Source: a virus
IMG/VR virus record: IMGVR_UViG_3300010885_025146
Span: 1 to 20,345 of that record
Length of the DNA: 20,345 bases
Strand: one strand, 5' to 3'
Shown here: positions 20,282 through 20,345 of the stretch, one piece after another
Position numbering within the stretch: position 1 is the stretch's first letter
Layout of the letters: every line of letters starts with the position of its first letter
Position numbers and translations under genes: made by a program
The notes under the pieces: generated by a model
What the model was told of the DNA's origin: nothing
Database searches by the model: none
Seen by the model: only the letters and a program-made list of their open reading frames with translations

Positions 20282-20345
20282 CAAAAACACAAGGACGTGT
20301 TCCCTCCCTCCTCCCACACTCCCTCCTCCACACAAACAAAAAAAA
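20282..20345 (-). repeat. Right arm of the 64-bp perfect inverted repeat
   Basis: This is the exact reverse complement of 1711-1774. It starts just after the last stop codon and runs to the last base of the window (eight A), so the true repeat may continue. On the + strand this arm is C/A-rich, mirroring the G/T-rich left arm. Confidence 0.95.

Noticed and set aside
1-20345. CRISPR array, tRNA genes, reverse transcriptase or diversity-generating repeats
   Set aside because: No regularly spaced repeat-spacer array, no cloverleaf with a CCA-type end and no RT motif was found on reading; the tandem repeats at 1357-1418 lack spacers of CRISPR size.

Overview
The window reads as part of an AT-rich tailed bacteriophage genome (or a close prophage relative) from a bacterial, probably Gram-negative, host. 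Small genes are packed tightly with ATGA, TAATG and TGATG overlaps. Most of the recognisable genes belong to a phage DNA replication, recombination and nucleotide-supply module. No capsid, tail, packaging, lysis or integrase gene is visible, so the rest of the genome lies outside. The left edge cuts a radC-like gene.

Layout. (1) 1-1149: a leftward cluster of a truncated RadC-like protein and two unknown proteins. (2) 1150-1928: a large non-coding control region. It holds a leader with three mutually exclusive hairpins (1176-1247), a leftward promoter, G-rich tandem repeats (1357-1418), a G/T-rich island, the left arm of a 64-bp perfect inverted repeat (1711-1774), three iteron-like repeats and an AT-rich tract ending in a rightward promoter. 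(3) 1929-2495: a monocistronic gene of unknown function with its own promoter, a strong terminator and a CGT-rich arginine codon choice. (4) 2565-6310: a leftward operon of small unknown proteins around a compact UvrD-like helicase, including two short genes (30 and 40 codons) that fit exactly into gaps. (5) 6311-6440: an AT-rich divergent promoter region. (6) 6441-20279: a long rightward operon. In order it carries small unknown proteins, a Dda/RecD-like helicase, a PD-(D/E)XK nuclease with Fe-S-type cysteines, a RecA-fold ATPase, a candidate ssDNA-binding protein, a family A DNA polymerase with a degenerate uracil-glycosylase-like N-terminus, dUTPase, a small HTH protein, ThyX, a terminator, an AP2-type protein, a zinc ribbon, ATP-dependent DNA ligase, a 29-residue membrane peptide, a DnaQ-like exonuclease, a DUF6378-like protein and a small membrane protein. 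(7) 20282-20345: the right arm of the inverted repeat, at the very end of the window.

How it fits together. Polymerase, helicases, ligase and exonucleases supply DNA synthesis. The nuclease, ATPase and putative SSB look like a recombination set. dUTPase with ThyX lowers dUTP and makes dTMP without the folate cycle of ThyA, and the UDG-like fold on the polymerase may add uracil sensing. No DnaB-type helicase or primase is seen here, so it is encoded elsewhere, supplied by the host, or replaced. The 18.5 kb between the two repeat arms is essentially this whole module, which makes the arms and the control region next to the left arm the most unusual part of the window.
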